Assembly (NCBI GenBank): GCA_937925635.1
Contig: CALALX010000028.1
Span: forward strand, 1 to 64,000
Direction: 5' to 3'
DNA: 64,000 bases
Origin: an uncultured Caulobacter sp.
Lineage (GTDB): Bacteria > Pseudomonadota > Alphaproteobacteria > Caulobacterales > Caulobacteraceae
In this document: positions 49,526-58,267 of the stretch, one piece after another
How the letters are laid out: every line of letters begins with the position of its first letter
Position numbering within the stretch: position 1 is the stretch's first letter
Made by a program: the position numbers and the translations under genes
Notes under the pieces: model-generated
Databases searched by the model: none
What the model was told of the DNA's origin: nothing
What the model saw: only the letters and a program-made list of their open reading frames with translations

Positions 49526-50560
49526 CTACCCCTTCCAGAAGCCGACGATATCGCGGACCTCGGCCACGGTCGGGGCGGCGACTTCGCGGGCTCTGGCCGC
49601 GCCGGCGGCGAGAATGCGGTCGATCTCGGCCGGATCGGCCAGGAAGCGGCGCATGGCGTCGCTGACCGGCGCCAGCTTGGCCACCGCCAGGTCGGCCAGC
49701 GCCGGCTTGAAGGTCCCGAAGCCCTTGCCGCCGAACTCGGCGATGACCTGCTCGCGGGTCTGCTGGGAGAGCGCGCCATAGATGCTGACCAGGTTGTCCG
49801 CCTCCGGCCTCGCGCCCAGGCCCTCGACCGTTTCCGGCAGCGGCTCGGGGTCGGTCTTGGCCTTGCGGATCTTCTGGGCGATGGCGTCGGCGTCGTCGGT
49901 CAGGTTGATGCGCGAGTTGTCCGAAGGATCCGACTTGCTCATCTTCGCCGACCCGTCGCGCAGGCTCATGATCCGCGCGCCCGGCCCCTGGGTTAGGGGA
50001 TCGGGCAGCGGGAAGAAGCCCGGCCTGTCGAAGTCGTGGTTGAACTTCTGGGCGATGTCCCGAGTCAGCTCCAGATGCTGCTTCTGATCCTCGCCGACCG
50101 GCACGTGGGTGGCCTTGTAGATCAGGATGTCGGCCGCCTGCAGCACCGGGTAGGTGTAGAGGCCCACCGAACTGCGCTCCTTGTGCTTGCCGCTCTTCTC
50201 CTTGAACTGGGTCATCCGGTCCAGCCAGCCGAGGCGGGCGACGCAGTTGAAGATCCAGGCCAGCTCGGCGTGCTGCGGCACCGCCGACTGCGGGAAAATG
50301 GTGGCCTTGGCGGGATCGAGGCCGGCGGCCAGGTAGGCGGCGGCGATCTCGCGCGTCTGGGCGGCCAGCAGCGCCGGGTCCTGCCAGACGGTGATGGCGT
50401 GCATGTCAGCGACGAAGATGAAGGTGTCCATCTCGTGCTGCAGGCGGGCGAACTTCACCAGGGCGCCGAGGTAGTTGCCCAGGTGCAGCGCGCCGGACGG
50501 CTGGACGCCGGACAGCACGCGGACGGGGCCGGCGTAGGGGGCGGGAGCTTGGTCGGTCAT
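49526..50560 (-). CDS. trpS: tryptophanyl-tRNA synthetase
   Basis: Class I aminoacyl-tRNA synthetase, 344 residues. The HIGH-type motif reads SGALHLGNYLGAL and the KMSKS motif is AKMSKSDPSDNSRINLTDD. FVADMHAITV and SAVPQHAELAWIF are other conserved blocks. I choose ATG 50560 (MTDQAPAPYAGP), which gives normal family length; a GTG further upstream (50593) is less likely. It is the last gene of the mutS-glnD-murJ-trpS minus-strand run. Confidence 0.96.
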   Translation of the reverse strand: MTDQAPAPYAGPVRVLSGVQPSGALHLGNYLGALVKFARLQHEMDTFIFVADMHAITVWQDPALLAAQTREIAAAYLAAGLDPAKATIFPQSAVPQHAELAWIFNCVARLGWLDRMTQFKEKSGKHKERSSVGLYTYPVLQAADILIYKATHVPVGEDQKQHLELTRDIAQKFNHDFDRPGFFPLPDPLTQGPGARIMSLRDGSAKMSKSDPSDNSRINLTDDADAIAQKIRKAKTDPEPLPETVEGLGARPEADNLVSIYGALSQQTREQVIAEFGGKGFGTFKPALADLAVAKLAPVSDAMRRFLADPAEIDRILAAGAARAREVAAPTVAEVRDIVGFWKG

Positions 50561-50737
50561 GGATCGGGTCTTCTTGGAAATCAGGTCGTACACGCGCGCG
50601 GCGTTAAGCCGCGCGAGGCGAGGCGAAAAAGGGCGTCAGGCGCTGCGCCATCGGCGCGGGAGATGAGCCGCGAAGACCATGGAAGGCTCGATACGGCGCC
50701 GCCGCGGTTACGACAAGCCTGCCCGTTCTTCCGATCA

Positions 50738-50825
50738 CCCCCGCGAAGGCGGGGGCCCAGGCTGAGGGAAGCAGCGCACCCATGCCTGAAGCCAGCCGCC
50801 GCTTGGGTCCCCGCCTTCGCGGGAA
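50738..50825. repeat. pair of extragenic palindromes between murJ and trpS
   Basis: CCCCCGC-GAAG-GCGGGGG (50738-50755) and an inverted partner TCCCCGCCTTCGCGGGA near 50809-50825 flank about 50 bases. The two units read as CCGCGAAGGCGGGG-CCCA in opposite orientation, the same architecture as at 33.1 kb with a different stem. The rest of the 284-base gap before trpS shows no gene. Confidence 0.75.
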
Positions 50826-50844
50826 CACTCGGGTGTTCCTCAGC

Positions 50845-52488
50845 CTAGAGCGGATCGGTCGGCGGCGGCGCCGTCACGCCGGGCCGCCGCCGCAGGGCCG
50901 CTCGGGCTTCGGCGAGGGTGACGCCTCCGGACAACAGCAGCAGGGGCGGATAGAGAGACGCCCCGGCCAGGCAGACCAGCAGGATGACGATCTCCTTGGC
51001 GCCCAGGCCCGGCAGGCGGAAGCCGCCGAGCAGCCCTTCGAGGTCAGCGCGCCAGAACTGGGCGGCGTAGAGGGCCAGGCCCATCAAGGTGCTGGCGATC
51101 AGGATGCGAACCAGCTTGCCGGCCGCCACGGGTGACGGCGTCCAGTCGCCGCGGCGCCGCAGGGTCCAGACCATCTGGCCAACGTTGAGCCAGGAGGCGA
51201 AGGCGGTCGCCGCCGCGATGCCCTCGAAGCCGATGACGTAGAAGAGCCCGATCCCGAGCACGATGTTGACCACCATCGAGACGATGGCGAACCGCATCGG
51301 CGCCCGGGTGTCGGATCGCGCGAAGAAGACCGGCGACAGCACCCGCGCCAGGACGAAGGCCGGCGTGCCCCAGCCATAGTGGAACAGCGCCTTGGCGGTC
51401 TCGGTCGCGTCATAGGGCGTGAACTCGCCGCGCTGGAACAGCCCATCGATCAGATAGTGCGGAATGGCGATCAGCGCCGCCGCGGCCGGCAGGGTAAGGG
51501 CCATGGCGAAGACGATGGCCTGATCGGTGGTGCGCTGGGCTTCGGCCTTGTCGTCGACGCCGATGGCGCGCGACAGGGCGGGGAGCAGGGCCACGCCGAT
51601 GGCCACGCCGACCAGGCCGAGCGGCAGCTGGTAGAAGCGATCGGCGACGGAGAGCCAGGTCCGGGCGCCGTTCACCTGGCTGGCGATGATGCCGGAGATG
51701 AAGATGTTGATCTGGGTGACGCTGGCGGCGATCGCGCCGGGCACCGCGGTGGCGATCAGCGCCCTGATCTCCGGCGTCAGCCTCGGGACCGTCGGCCGGA
51801 TCTTCGCGCCGACACGCCGCACGCCCCACCAGAGCAGGCCGGCCTGGACCAGGCCCGCGCCGCAGATGCCCCAGGTGGCGGCATAGGCCGAGCCGATGGC
51901 GTCATTGGGCGGGATCACCGCGATCAGGATGCCGGCGTTGAGGATGGTCGGCGCGGCGGCCGACAGGGCGAACCGTCCGCCGGCGTTCAGCACGCCCGAC
52001 AGCAGGGCGACGATCGCCATGCAGGGCAGGTAGGGCATGCTGATCTGGGTCAGGATGACCGCCAGCTTGTACTTTTCAGTGCCGAAGCCGAAGCCCGGAT
52101 TGATGGCCAGCATCAGCCACGGCATGGCCAGCTGGAAGGCGACGGTCAGCGCCAGGGTGATGGCCGCCAGCGTCGCCAGGGCGTCGGTCGCCAGCCGGTC
52201 GGCGGCCTCCTGGCCCTCCTTGGCCAGCACCTTGGAATAGGCGGGCACGAAGGCGGCGGTGAACGCGCCCTCGGCGAAAATGCGGCGGAACAGGTTCGGG
52301 AACGACTGGGCGGTGTTGAAGGCGTCGGCCGCCGGCGTCGCGCTGGCTCCAAGACGGGCGGTGATGAACAGGTCCCGCGCCAGGCCCATGAATCGGCTGA
52401 CTAGCGTGAGGCTGGAGAACACCATGGATGAGCGGATCAGGCCGCCCTTGGGAGTCTTCACGGGTCTGGACGGCTGTTCGGCGCTCAC
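50845..52488 (-). CDS. murJ: lipid II flippase MurJ (MviN)
   Basis: An inner-membrane MOP-superfamily flippase that moves lipid II for peptidoglycan synthesis. Fourteen membrane segments are predicted over about 547 residues. Signature blocks: SSMVFSSLTLVSRFMGLARDLFITARLGAS, NTAQSFPNLFRRIFAEGAFTAAFVPAYS and LPLGLVGVAIGVALLPALSR. The start is uncertain: I use GTG 52488, just before the conserved region; the open frame continues to 52656 and overlaps the glnD end, but its extra residues are not family-like. Confidence 0.93.
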   Translation of the reverse strand: MSAEQPSRPVKTPKGGLIRSSMVFSSLTLVSRFMGLARDLFITARLGASATPAADAFNTAQSFPNLFRRIFAEGAFTAAFVPAYSKVLAKEGQEAADRLATDALATLAAITLALTVAFQLAMPWLMLAINPGFGFGTEKYKLAVILTQISMPYLPCMAIVALLSGVLNAGGRFALSAAAPTILNAGILIAVIPPNDAIGSAYAATWGICGAGLVQAGLLWWGVRRVGAKIRPTVPRLTPEIRALIATAVPGAIAASVTQINIFISGIIASQVNGARTWLSVADRFYQLPLGLVGVAIGVALLPALSRAIGVDDKAEAQRTTDQAIVFAMALTLPAAAALIAIPHYLIDGLFQRGEFTPYDATETAKALFHYGWGTPAFVLARVLSPVFFARSDTRAPMRFAIVSMVVNIVLGIGLFYVIGFEGIAAATAFASWLNVGQMVWTLRRRGDWTPSPVAAGKLVRILIASTLMGLALYAAQFWRADLEGLLGGFRLPGLGAKEIVILLVCLAGASLYPPLLLLSGGVTLAEARAALRRRPGVTAPPPTDPL

Positions 52489-52585
52489 GGTCCGCTTGTG
52501 CGACGGGGGTGTGGGGGCGGTCAAGGCGGTGGCGTGAAAGAGGACGACGCCTGGATTGATCCTCCCCCGGGGAAAAGCCTGTCGC

Positions 52586-55411
52586 CTACCGCGCCACGCT
52601 CGCGCGGGCCCGCTCCAGCCTCGGCCGGCCGCCGGCGGGCTGGGTGTCGCCGTCATCGAGGACGTCCATCAGCGCCTGCTTCAGCGCCGCCGAGGCCTTG
52701 GCGTCGGTCAGTTTCCCGCCCGCCGGGGTCTGGACATAGAAGGCGTCGACGGCCCGCTCGCCATAGCCGTCGATATGGGCGCTGACGATCGAGAGGCCCG
52801 CCTCGGACACCGCGCGGGCCAGCGCCTCCAGCAGGCCCGGACGGTCGCGGCCCGAGGCCTCGACCACCGTCGCCTCTTCCGAGGCGTCGTTGTCCAGCAT
52901 CACGGTCGGCACGATCGAGAACGCCGCCGCGCGGCCCAGTTCCTGCGGCTTGCGCGGCTCGAAGGTCGCCGCCTCGCCCTTGCCGGCGGCTTCCAGGGCG
53001 TCGGCAAGGCGGCGCAGGATGCGCGGATTGTCGCTGCCGATCGGCGCGCCGGTGATGTCCTGGACGTGGAAGACATCGAGCGCCTGGCCCTGGGCGGAGG
53101 TGAAGACCCGCGCGCCGACGACGTTGCCGCCCAGGCCCGAGATGGCCAACGCCAGGTCGGCGAACAGGCCGCGCCGGTCCCTCGCCGCCACCACGATCTC
53201 GGCGGCGTTGCGGTCTGGGCGGATGCGGGTCTCGGCCGCCGCCCCGCCTTGAATCTGGGCCCGCCGGGCCAGTTCGGCGTGAGCCGCCAGCTCCTCGAGG
53301 CCGAAGGCGGTGAAATAGGCGTCCTCCATCGAGGCCGCCCAGCCCTTGGCGACCGCATCGCGGTCGACGAGGGCCTTGCGCGCCTCGCCGGCGATCGCGT
53401 TCTGATGGCGCCTGGCGCTGGCCGCCGGGTCGCTGCCCCGACCGCCGCGGAAGATAGCCTCGGTCGAGGCGTACAGCTCGCGCATCAGCTGGCCCTTCCA
53501 GCCGTTCCAGACCCCCGGCCCCACTGCGCGGATGTCGGCCACCGTGAGCACCAGCAGCAGGCGCAGTCGCTCGGGATTTTCGACGATGCGGGCGAAGGCG
53601 GCGACGGTGGCCGGATCGGTGACATCACGCTTCTGGGCGTAGTCGCTCATCACCAGATGATGCTCGACCAGCCAGGCGATCAGCTCGATCTTTCCGCGCT
53701 CGACACCCAGGCGCTCGCAGGCGGAGCGCGCGGCGCGGGCGCCGGCCTTTTCCTGGCCGCCGACGCCGCCCTTGCCGGTGTCATGCAGCAGCATGGCCAG
53801 GAACAGGCTCTCGCGGTCGTCGATCAGCGGCATGATGGACACCGACAACGGATGGTCCTCGGCGAGGCGGCCATCGGCGATGTCGGCGATCACCCCGACG
53901 GCGCGCAGCGTATGCTCGTCGACCGTGTAGGAGTGGTACATGTTGAACTGCATCTGGCAGACCACCCGCCCGAACTCGGGCAGGAAGCGGCCCAGCACCC
54001 CGGACTCGTTCATCAAGGTCAGGGTGCGGTAGGTGCGCTTGCCGCGCGCCAGGATGTCCAGGAAGGCCTTCGCCGCCGCCGGGTCGCGCCGCACCTTCGA
54101 GGTGATCAGCGACAGGCTTCGGGTCACCGCCGTGAAGGCGTCAGGGTGCAGATCGAGGTTCCGCTGGTCGGCGATGCGGAAGATGCGGATCAGGTCCACA
54201 GGGTCTTTCTCGAACACCTCGGCCCCGTCGATGTTGAGCCGCCCGCCCTCCTCGTGGAAGCCGGGCGCGTCCAGGGGCTTGCGCTTGGGGCCGCCGGCGC
54301 CCGGCAGGAACCGCGACAAGCCCTTGGGCCGCGCCTTCAGATGTTCGGTCTCCAGCTTGGCCGAGAAGGCTCGTGTCAGGGCGCCGACCTCTCGGGCGAT
54401 CAGGAAGTAACGCCGCATGAAGCGCTCGACCGCCGGATTGTCGGCGCGATCGCCGTAGCCCATGCGCCGCGCGATCTCCGGCTGCAGGTCGAAGGTCAGC
54501 CGCTCTTCCGGACGTCCGGTGGCGAAATGCAGATGGGCGCGCACGGCGTGCAGGAAGTCGAAGGCCCGCACGAAGGCGCGCACCTCGCGGCGGTCGAAAT
54601 AGCCCAGCGTGAAGACGTCCTCGGGCCTCTCGACCGGGTGCAGGTACTCGGCGATCCACATCAGGGTGTGCAGGTCGCGCAGGCCGCCCTTCCCCTCCTT
54701 GACGTTGGGCTCGACCATGTAGCGGCTGGCGTCGGCGCGGCCATGGCGCTCGTCGCGCTCCTTGAGCTTGGCGGCCACGAACTCGGCGCCCGTGCCCTTG
54801 ACGACATCGTTGCGGAACCGCTTCTTCAGGTCGGCCGCCAGGGCCTCGTCGCCGGTCAGCCGCCGGGCTTCCAGGATCGAGGTGCGGATGGTGAAGTCCT
54901 CGCGGGACAGCTTCACGCACTCCTCGACCGTCCGTGAGGCGTGGCCGACCTTGAAGCCCAGATCCCACAGCGCATAGAGCATGAACTCGATGACGCTCTC
55001 GGCGTGGGCGGTCTGCTTGTAGGGACGCAGGAACAGCAGATCGATGTCCGAGAAGGGCGACAGCACGCCCCGCCCGTAACCGCCGACCGCCAGCAGGCAC
55101 AGCCGCTCGCCCTCGGTCGGGTTGCGGGCCCGGAACATGTGCACGGTGGTGAAGTCGTAGAGGGCGGTGATCACCTCGTCGGTGACGCCGCACAGCAGCC
55201 GGGCCGTCTCGACCCCGCCGGCGCCGTTCTCCAGCCGCTCCTTGGCGATCATCCGGCCGCGAAACAGGGCCGCCTTGAGGATCTCCAGCGCCTGCTTGCG
55301 CTGCTCGAGCTCGTTGCCGGCGGCATCGAGGGCGGCGGCGGACAGCCGCGCGCGCAGGGCGTGGCCGTCGACGACATGTTCAAGGCGGGTCGGGCGGAGA
55401 CGGGCGGCCAT
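52586..55411 (-). CDS. glnD: PII uridylyltransferase/uridylyl-removing enzyme GlnD
   Basis: The glutamine sensor that uridylylates and deuridylylates PII proteins. In 941 residues: the nucleotidyltransferase domain has GGYGRG (110-115) and SDIDL (Asp122, Asp124); the HD hydrolase domain has LLHDTGKGG and a later WLVEHHLVMSD; two ACT domains fill the last 200 residues (RDRRGLFADLALAI and RDRPGLLEALARAVS), where glutamine binds. Standard layout, all active residues present. murJ follows 97 bases downstream on the same strand. Confidence 0.97.
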   Translation of the reverse strand: MAARLRPTRLEHVVDGHALRARLSAAALDAAGNELEQRKQALEILKAALFRGRMIAKERLENGAGGVETARLLCGVTDEVITALYDFTTVHMFRARNPTEGERLCLLAVGGYGRGVLSPFSDIDLLFLRPYKQTAHAESVIEFMLYALWDLGFKVGHASRTVEECVKLSREDFTIRTSILEARRLTGDEALAADLKKRFRNDVVKGTGAEFVAAKLKERDERHGRADASRYMVEPNVKEGKGGLRDLHTLMWIAEYLHPVERPEDVFTLGYFDRREVRAFVRAFDFLHAVRAHLHFATGRPEERLTFDLQPEIARRMGYGDRADNPAVERFMRRYFLIAREVGALTRAFSAKLETEHLKARPKGLSRFLPGAGGPKRKPLDAPGFHEEGGRLNIDGAEVFEKDPVDLIRIFRIADQRNLDLHPDAFTAVTRSLSLITSKVRRDPAAAKAFLDILARGKRTYRTLTLMNESGVLGRFLPEFGRVVCQMQFNMYHSYTVDEHTLRAVGVIADIADGRLAEDHPLSVSIMPLIDDRESLFLAMLLHDTGKGGVGGQEKAGARAARSACERLGVERGKIELIAWLVEHHLVMSDYAQKRDVTDPATVAAFARIVENPERLRLLLVLTVADIRAVGPGVWNGWKGQLMRELYASTEAIFRGGRGSDPAASARRHQNAIAGEARKALVDRDAVAKGWAASMEDAYFTAFGLEELAAHAELARRAQIQGGAAAETRIRPDRNAAEIVVAARDRRGLFADLALAISGLGGNVVGARVFTSAQGQALDVFHVQDITGAPIGSDNPRILRRLADALEAAGKGEAATFEPRKPQELGRAAAFSIVPTVMLDNDASEEATVVEASGRDRPGLLEALARAVSEAGLSIVSAHIDGYGERAVDAFYVQTPAGGKLTDAKASAALKQALMDVLDDGDTQPAGGRPRLERARASVAR

Positions 55412-55490
55412 GGCCCCTATGTGCGCTGCAGCAAGAAGGGACGCAATGTCTTGCTGGTTCCAGGCGAGGCGGCGCCCAGGCGATGGGCGC

Positions 55491-58178
55491 CTAAAGCATC
55501 CCCCTGAGCCGGTAGAGCGCTTCCATCGCCTCGCGGGGACTCATGCCGTCGGGGTCGAGGGTCTTGAGCGCTTCCTCAACAGGACTCGGGCCCGACTTCA
55601 CCGGCGTCGGCGCGGTCGCCGCGAAAAGCGGCAGGCCTTCGAGCCGGGCAGGCGATTCCGCCTCCGCTTCGAGCCGTTCAAGCACCTGGCGCGCGCGGGC
55701 GACGACGGCCGGCGGCACGCCCGCCAGCTTGGCGACCTGCACGCCGTAGCTGCGATCGGCCGGCCCCGGCCCGGCCTCGTGGAGGAAGACCAGGTCGCCG
55801 TTCCATTCCTTGGCCCGCAGGCTGAGGTTGGAGACGTAGCTGAGCTTCTCCTCGAGCGCGGCCAGCTCGTGATAGTGGGTCGCGAACAGGGCCCGGCAAC
55901 GGTTGGTGGCGTGCAGCGCCTCGGCGCAGGCCCAGGCGATGGCCAGGCCGTCCCAGGTCGCCGTACCGCGACCGATCTCGTCCAGGATCACGAAGCTGCG
56001 CGGCGTCGCCTGGGTCAGGATGGCCGCCGTCTCGACCATCTCGGCCATGAAGGTCGAGCGGCCGCGCGCCAGGTCGTCGCCGGCGCCCACGCGGCTGAAC
56101 AGCCGGTCGACCACCCCCAGCCTCAACGAGCGGGCCGGCACGAAGCAGCCGGCCTGGGCCATCACCGCCAGGATCGCGTTCTGGCGCAGGAAGGTCGACT
56201 TGCCGGCCATGTTCGGGCCGGTGACGATCGACAGTCGGGCGCCTGACTCGCCCGAGCCGTCCAGCCGACAGTCGTTGGGCGTGAAGGGATCGCCCGCGCG
56301 GCGCACCGCCGCCTCGACCACCGGATGCCGGGCGCCGACGGCCTCGAAGGCGAAGGAGCGGTCGAGCACCGGCCGCACCGCCTGCTGATCCTCGGCCCAT
56401 TCGGCGAGGGCTGCGTCGACGTCGAGGGTCGCCAGCGCCCGCGCCGCCGCCTGGATGGCCGGGGCCAGATCGCAGGCGGCCTGACGCCAGCCCTCGAAGG
56501 TCTCGGCCTCGATGGCCAGGGCCCGCTCGCCGGCCTGGGCGATGCGCGCGTCGAGGTCGGCCAGCTCCACCGTCGTGAATCGCACCTGGTTGGCCAGGGT
56601 CTGCCGGTGGATGAAGGTGGCGTTCAGCGGCGGCTGGAACAACGGGTCGGCCTTGTTCGCCGTGGTCTCCACGAAATAGCCGAGCACCGCGTTGTGCTTG
56701 ATCTTCAGAGGCACGCCGCTCTCGGCCGCCAACCGGCTCTCCAGCGCGATGATCACCCGCCGGCTGTCGTCGCGCAGGGCGCGGGCCTGGTCGAGCTCGG
56801 GACGCACCCCCGCCGCCACGAAGCCGCCATCGCGGGTCTGGGCCGGCAGGTCCGGGCCGAGGCCGGACTCCAACTGCGCGAGAAGGCCCGACAGGTCCGC
56901 CGACAGCGACGGGTTCGCCGCCGAGAGCGCCTGGTCGATCTCGGCCGGCGGCGGCGCCAGCGGCGCGCCCTCGGAGGCCAGCATCCCCGACAACGCCTCG
57001 CCGGTCTTCAACCCTTCGCGCACCACGCCGAGATCGCGGGGGCCGCCGCGGGCGAGCGCCAGTCGCGACAGGGCTCGCGCCAGATCGCCCGAGCGGCGCA
57101 GGGCCTCGCGAAGCTGCTCCCGCAGGCGGCGGCGCTCCAGCATCCACGCCACCGCATCGAGGCGGACATCGATCGCGTCCGGATCCAGCAGCGGCCGGGC
57201 CAGCCGCGCGGCGAGCAGGCGGGAGCCCGCCGCCGTCACGCAGCGGTCGATGCAGGCCAGCAGCGAGCCGTCGCGCTGGCCCGAGAGGGTCTTCTCGATC
57301 TCCAGCGAGGCGCGCGTGGCCGGGTCGATGGCCATGACGTCGGCCTCTCCCGCCCGCTTCGGCGGCGACAGGGCGGGCAGACGGCCGGCCTGGGTGGTTT
57401 CCAGGTGCGCGGCGATCAGGCCGAGCGCCGAAACCTCCGCGCCCGCCAGCCCGCCGAACCCGTCGAGCGTGTCGACGCCGTAGAGGCGCTTGAGCCGGGT
57501 CTCCGATGCGGAGGGCTCGGCCAGGGCCTGGGCCATCGGCTGCACGATGCCGCCGGCGCCCTTGAGGGCCAGACTCACCGACTCATCGGCGAACAGCCGG
57601 TCCGGGACCAGGATCTCGGACGGCTGCAGGGCGGCCAGGGCGGCCGGCAGGCCCGAGGGCGCGATCAACAGGCTCTCCACCTCGCCGGTCGAGAGCTCGA
57701 CACTGGCCACGGCCGCCTGGCCCGCGCGCAGGGCGACCGCCGCCAGGCGATTGGCGCCGCGGGCGTCGAGCAGGCCCTCCTCGGTCAGGGTGCCTGGGGT
57801 GACGATGCGCACGACGTCGCGGGCGACGATCGCCTTGGACCCGCGCTTCTTCGCCTCGGCTGGGGTCTCGACCTGCTCGCAGACGGCGACCTTGAAGCCC
57901 GAGCGGATCAGCTTGGCGAGATAGGCCTCCGCCGCGTGGACCGGCACCCCGGCCATCGGGATCGGCTGGCCATTGTGGGTTCCGCGATGGGTCTGGGCGA
58001 TGCCGAGCGCGGCGGCCGCCTTGATCGCGTCGTCGAAGAACAGTTCGTAGAAGTCGCCCATCCGGAAGAAGACCAGGGCGTCGGGCTGGCGGGACTTGGC
58101 CTCGAAATACTGCGCCATGACCGGCGTGGCGCCGGCGGCGCTGGGCCGCGCGGCATCTGGGGAGGCGTGGGCGTTCAT
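55491..58178 (-). CDS. mutS: DNA mismatch repair protein MutS
   Basis: Recognises base mismatches and small loops and starts repair with MutL. In the 895 residues the mismatch-binding motif is FFRMGDFYELF near residue 40 (the Phe-x-Glu pattern within DFYE), the clamp/lever region fills the middle, and the ATPase has Walker A TGPNMAGKSTFLRQ around residue 650 and Walker B FVILDEIGRGTATWDG. The length is typical for alphaproteobacteria. It lies 79 bases upstream of glnD on the same strand. Confidence 0.97.
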   Translation of the reverse strand: MNAHASPDAARPSAAGATPVMAQYFEAKSRQPDALVFFRMGDFYELFFDDAIKAAAALGIAQTHRGTHNGQPIPMAGVPVHAAEAYLAKLIRSGFKVAVCEQVETPAEAKKRGSKAIVARDVVRIVTPGTLTEEGLLDARGANRLAAVALRAGQAAVASVELSTGEVESLLIAPSGLPAALAALQPSEILVPDRLFADESVSLALKGAGGIVQPMAQALAEPSASETRLKRLYGVDTLDGFGGLAGAEVSALGLIAAHLETTQAGRLPALSPPKRAGEADVMAIDPATRASLEIEKTLSGQRDGSLLACIDRCVTAAGSRLLAARLARPLLDPDAIDVRLDAVAWMLERRRLREQLREALRRSGDLARALSRLALARGGPRDLGVVREGLKTGEALSGMLASEGAPLAPPPAEIDQALSAANPSLSADLSGLLAQLESGLGPDLPAQTRDGGFVAAGVRPELDQARALRDDSRRVIIALESRLAAESGVPLKIKHNAVLGYFVETTANKADPLFQPPLNATFIHRQTLANQVRFTTVELADLDARIAQAGERALAIEAETFEGWRQAACDLAPAIQAAARALATLDVDAALAEWAEDQQAVRPVLDRSFAFEAVGARHPVVEAAVRRAGDPFTPNDCRLDGSGESGARLSIVTGPNMAGKSTFLRQNAILAVMAQAGCFVPARSLRLGVVDRLFSRVGAGDDLARGRSTFMAEMVETAAILTQATPRSFVILDEIGRGTATWDGLAIAWACAEALHATNRCRALFATHYHELAALEEKLSYVSNLSLRAKEWNGDLVFLHEAGPGPADRSYGVQVAKLAGVPPAVVARARQVLERLEAEAESPARLEGLPLFAATAPTPVKSGPSPVEEALKTLDPDGMSPREAMEALYRLRGML

Positions 58179-58213
58179 CGCGGGCGACCCTAACGAGGTT
58201 CGCCAGATGCGTT

Positions 58214-58243
58214 AAGGGCCGACCGCGAACGCGATCGGCCCTT
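58214..58243 (-). terminator. hairpin after the chemotaxis receptor gene
   Basis: AAGGGCCGA (58214-58222) pairs perfectly with TCGGCCCTT (58235-58243) about 25 bases past the receptor stop. T enrichment after it on the minus strand is slight (CCCTTAACG). A probable terminator separating it from mutS. Confidence 0.5.
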
Positions 58244-58267
58244 GCCGTTCAGACTGTATAGCTGCGT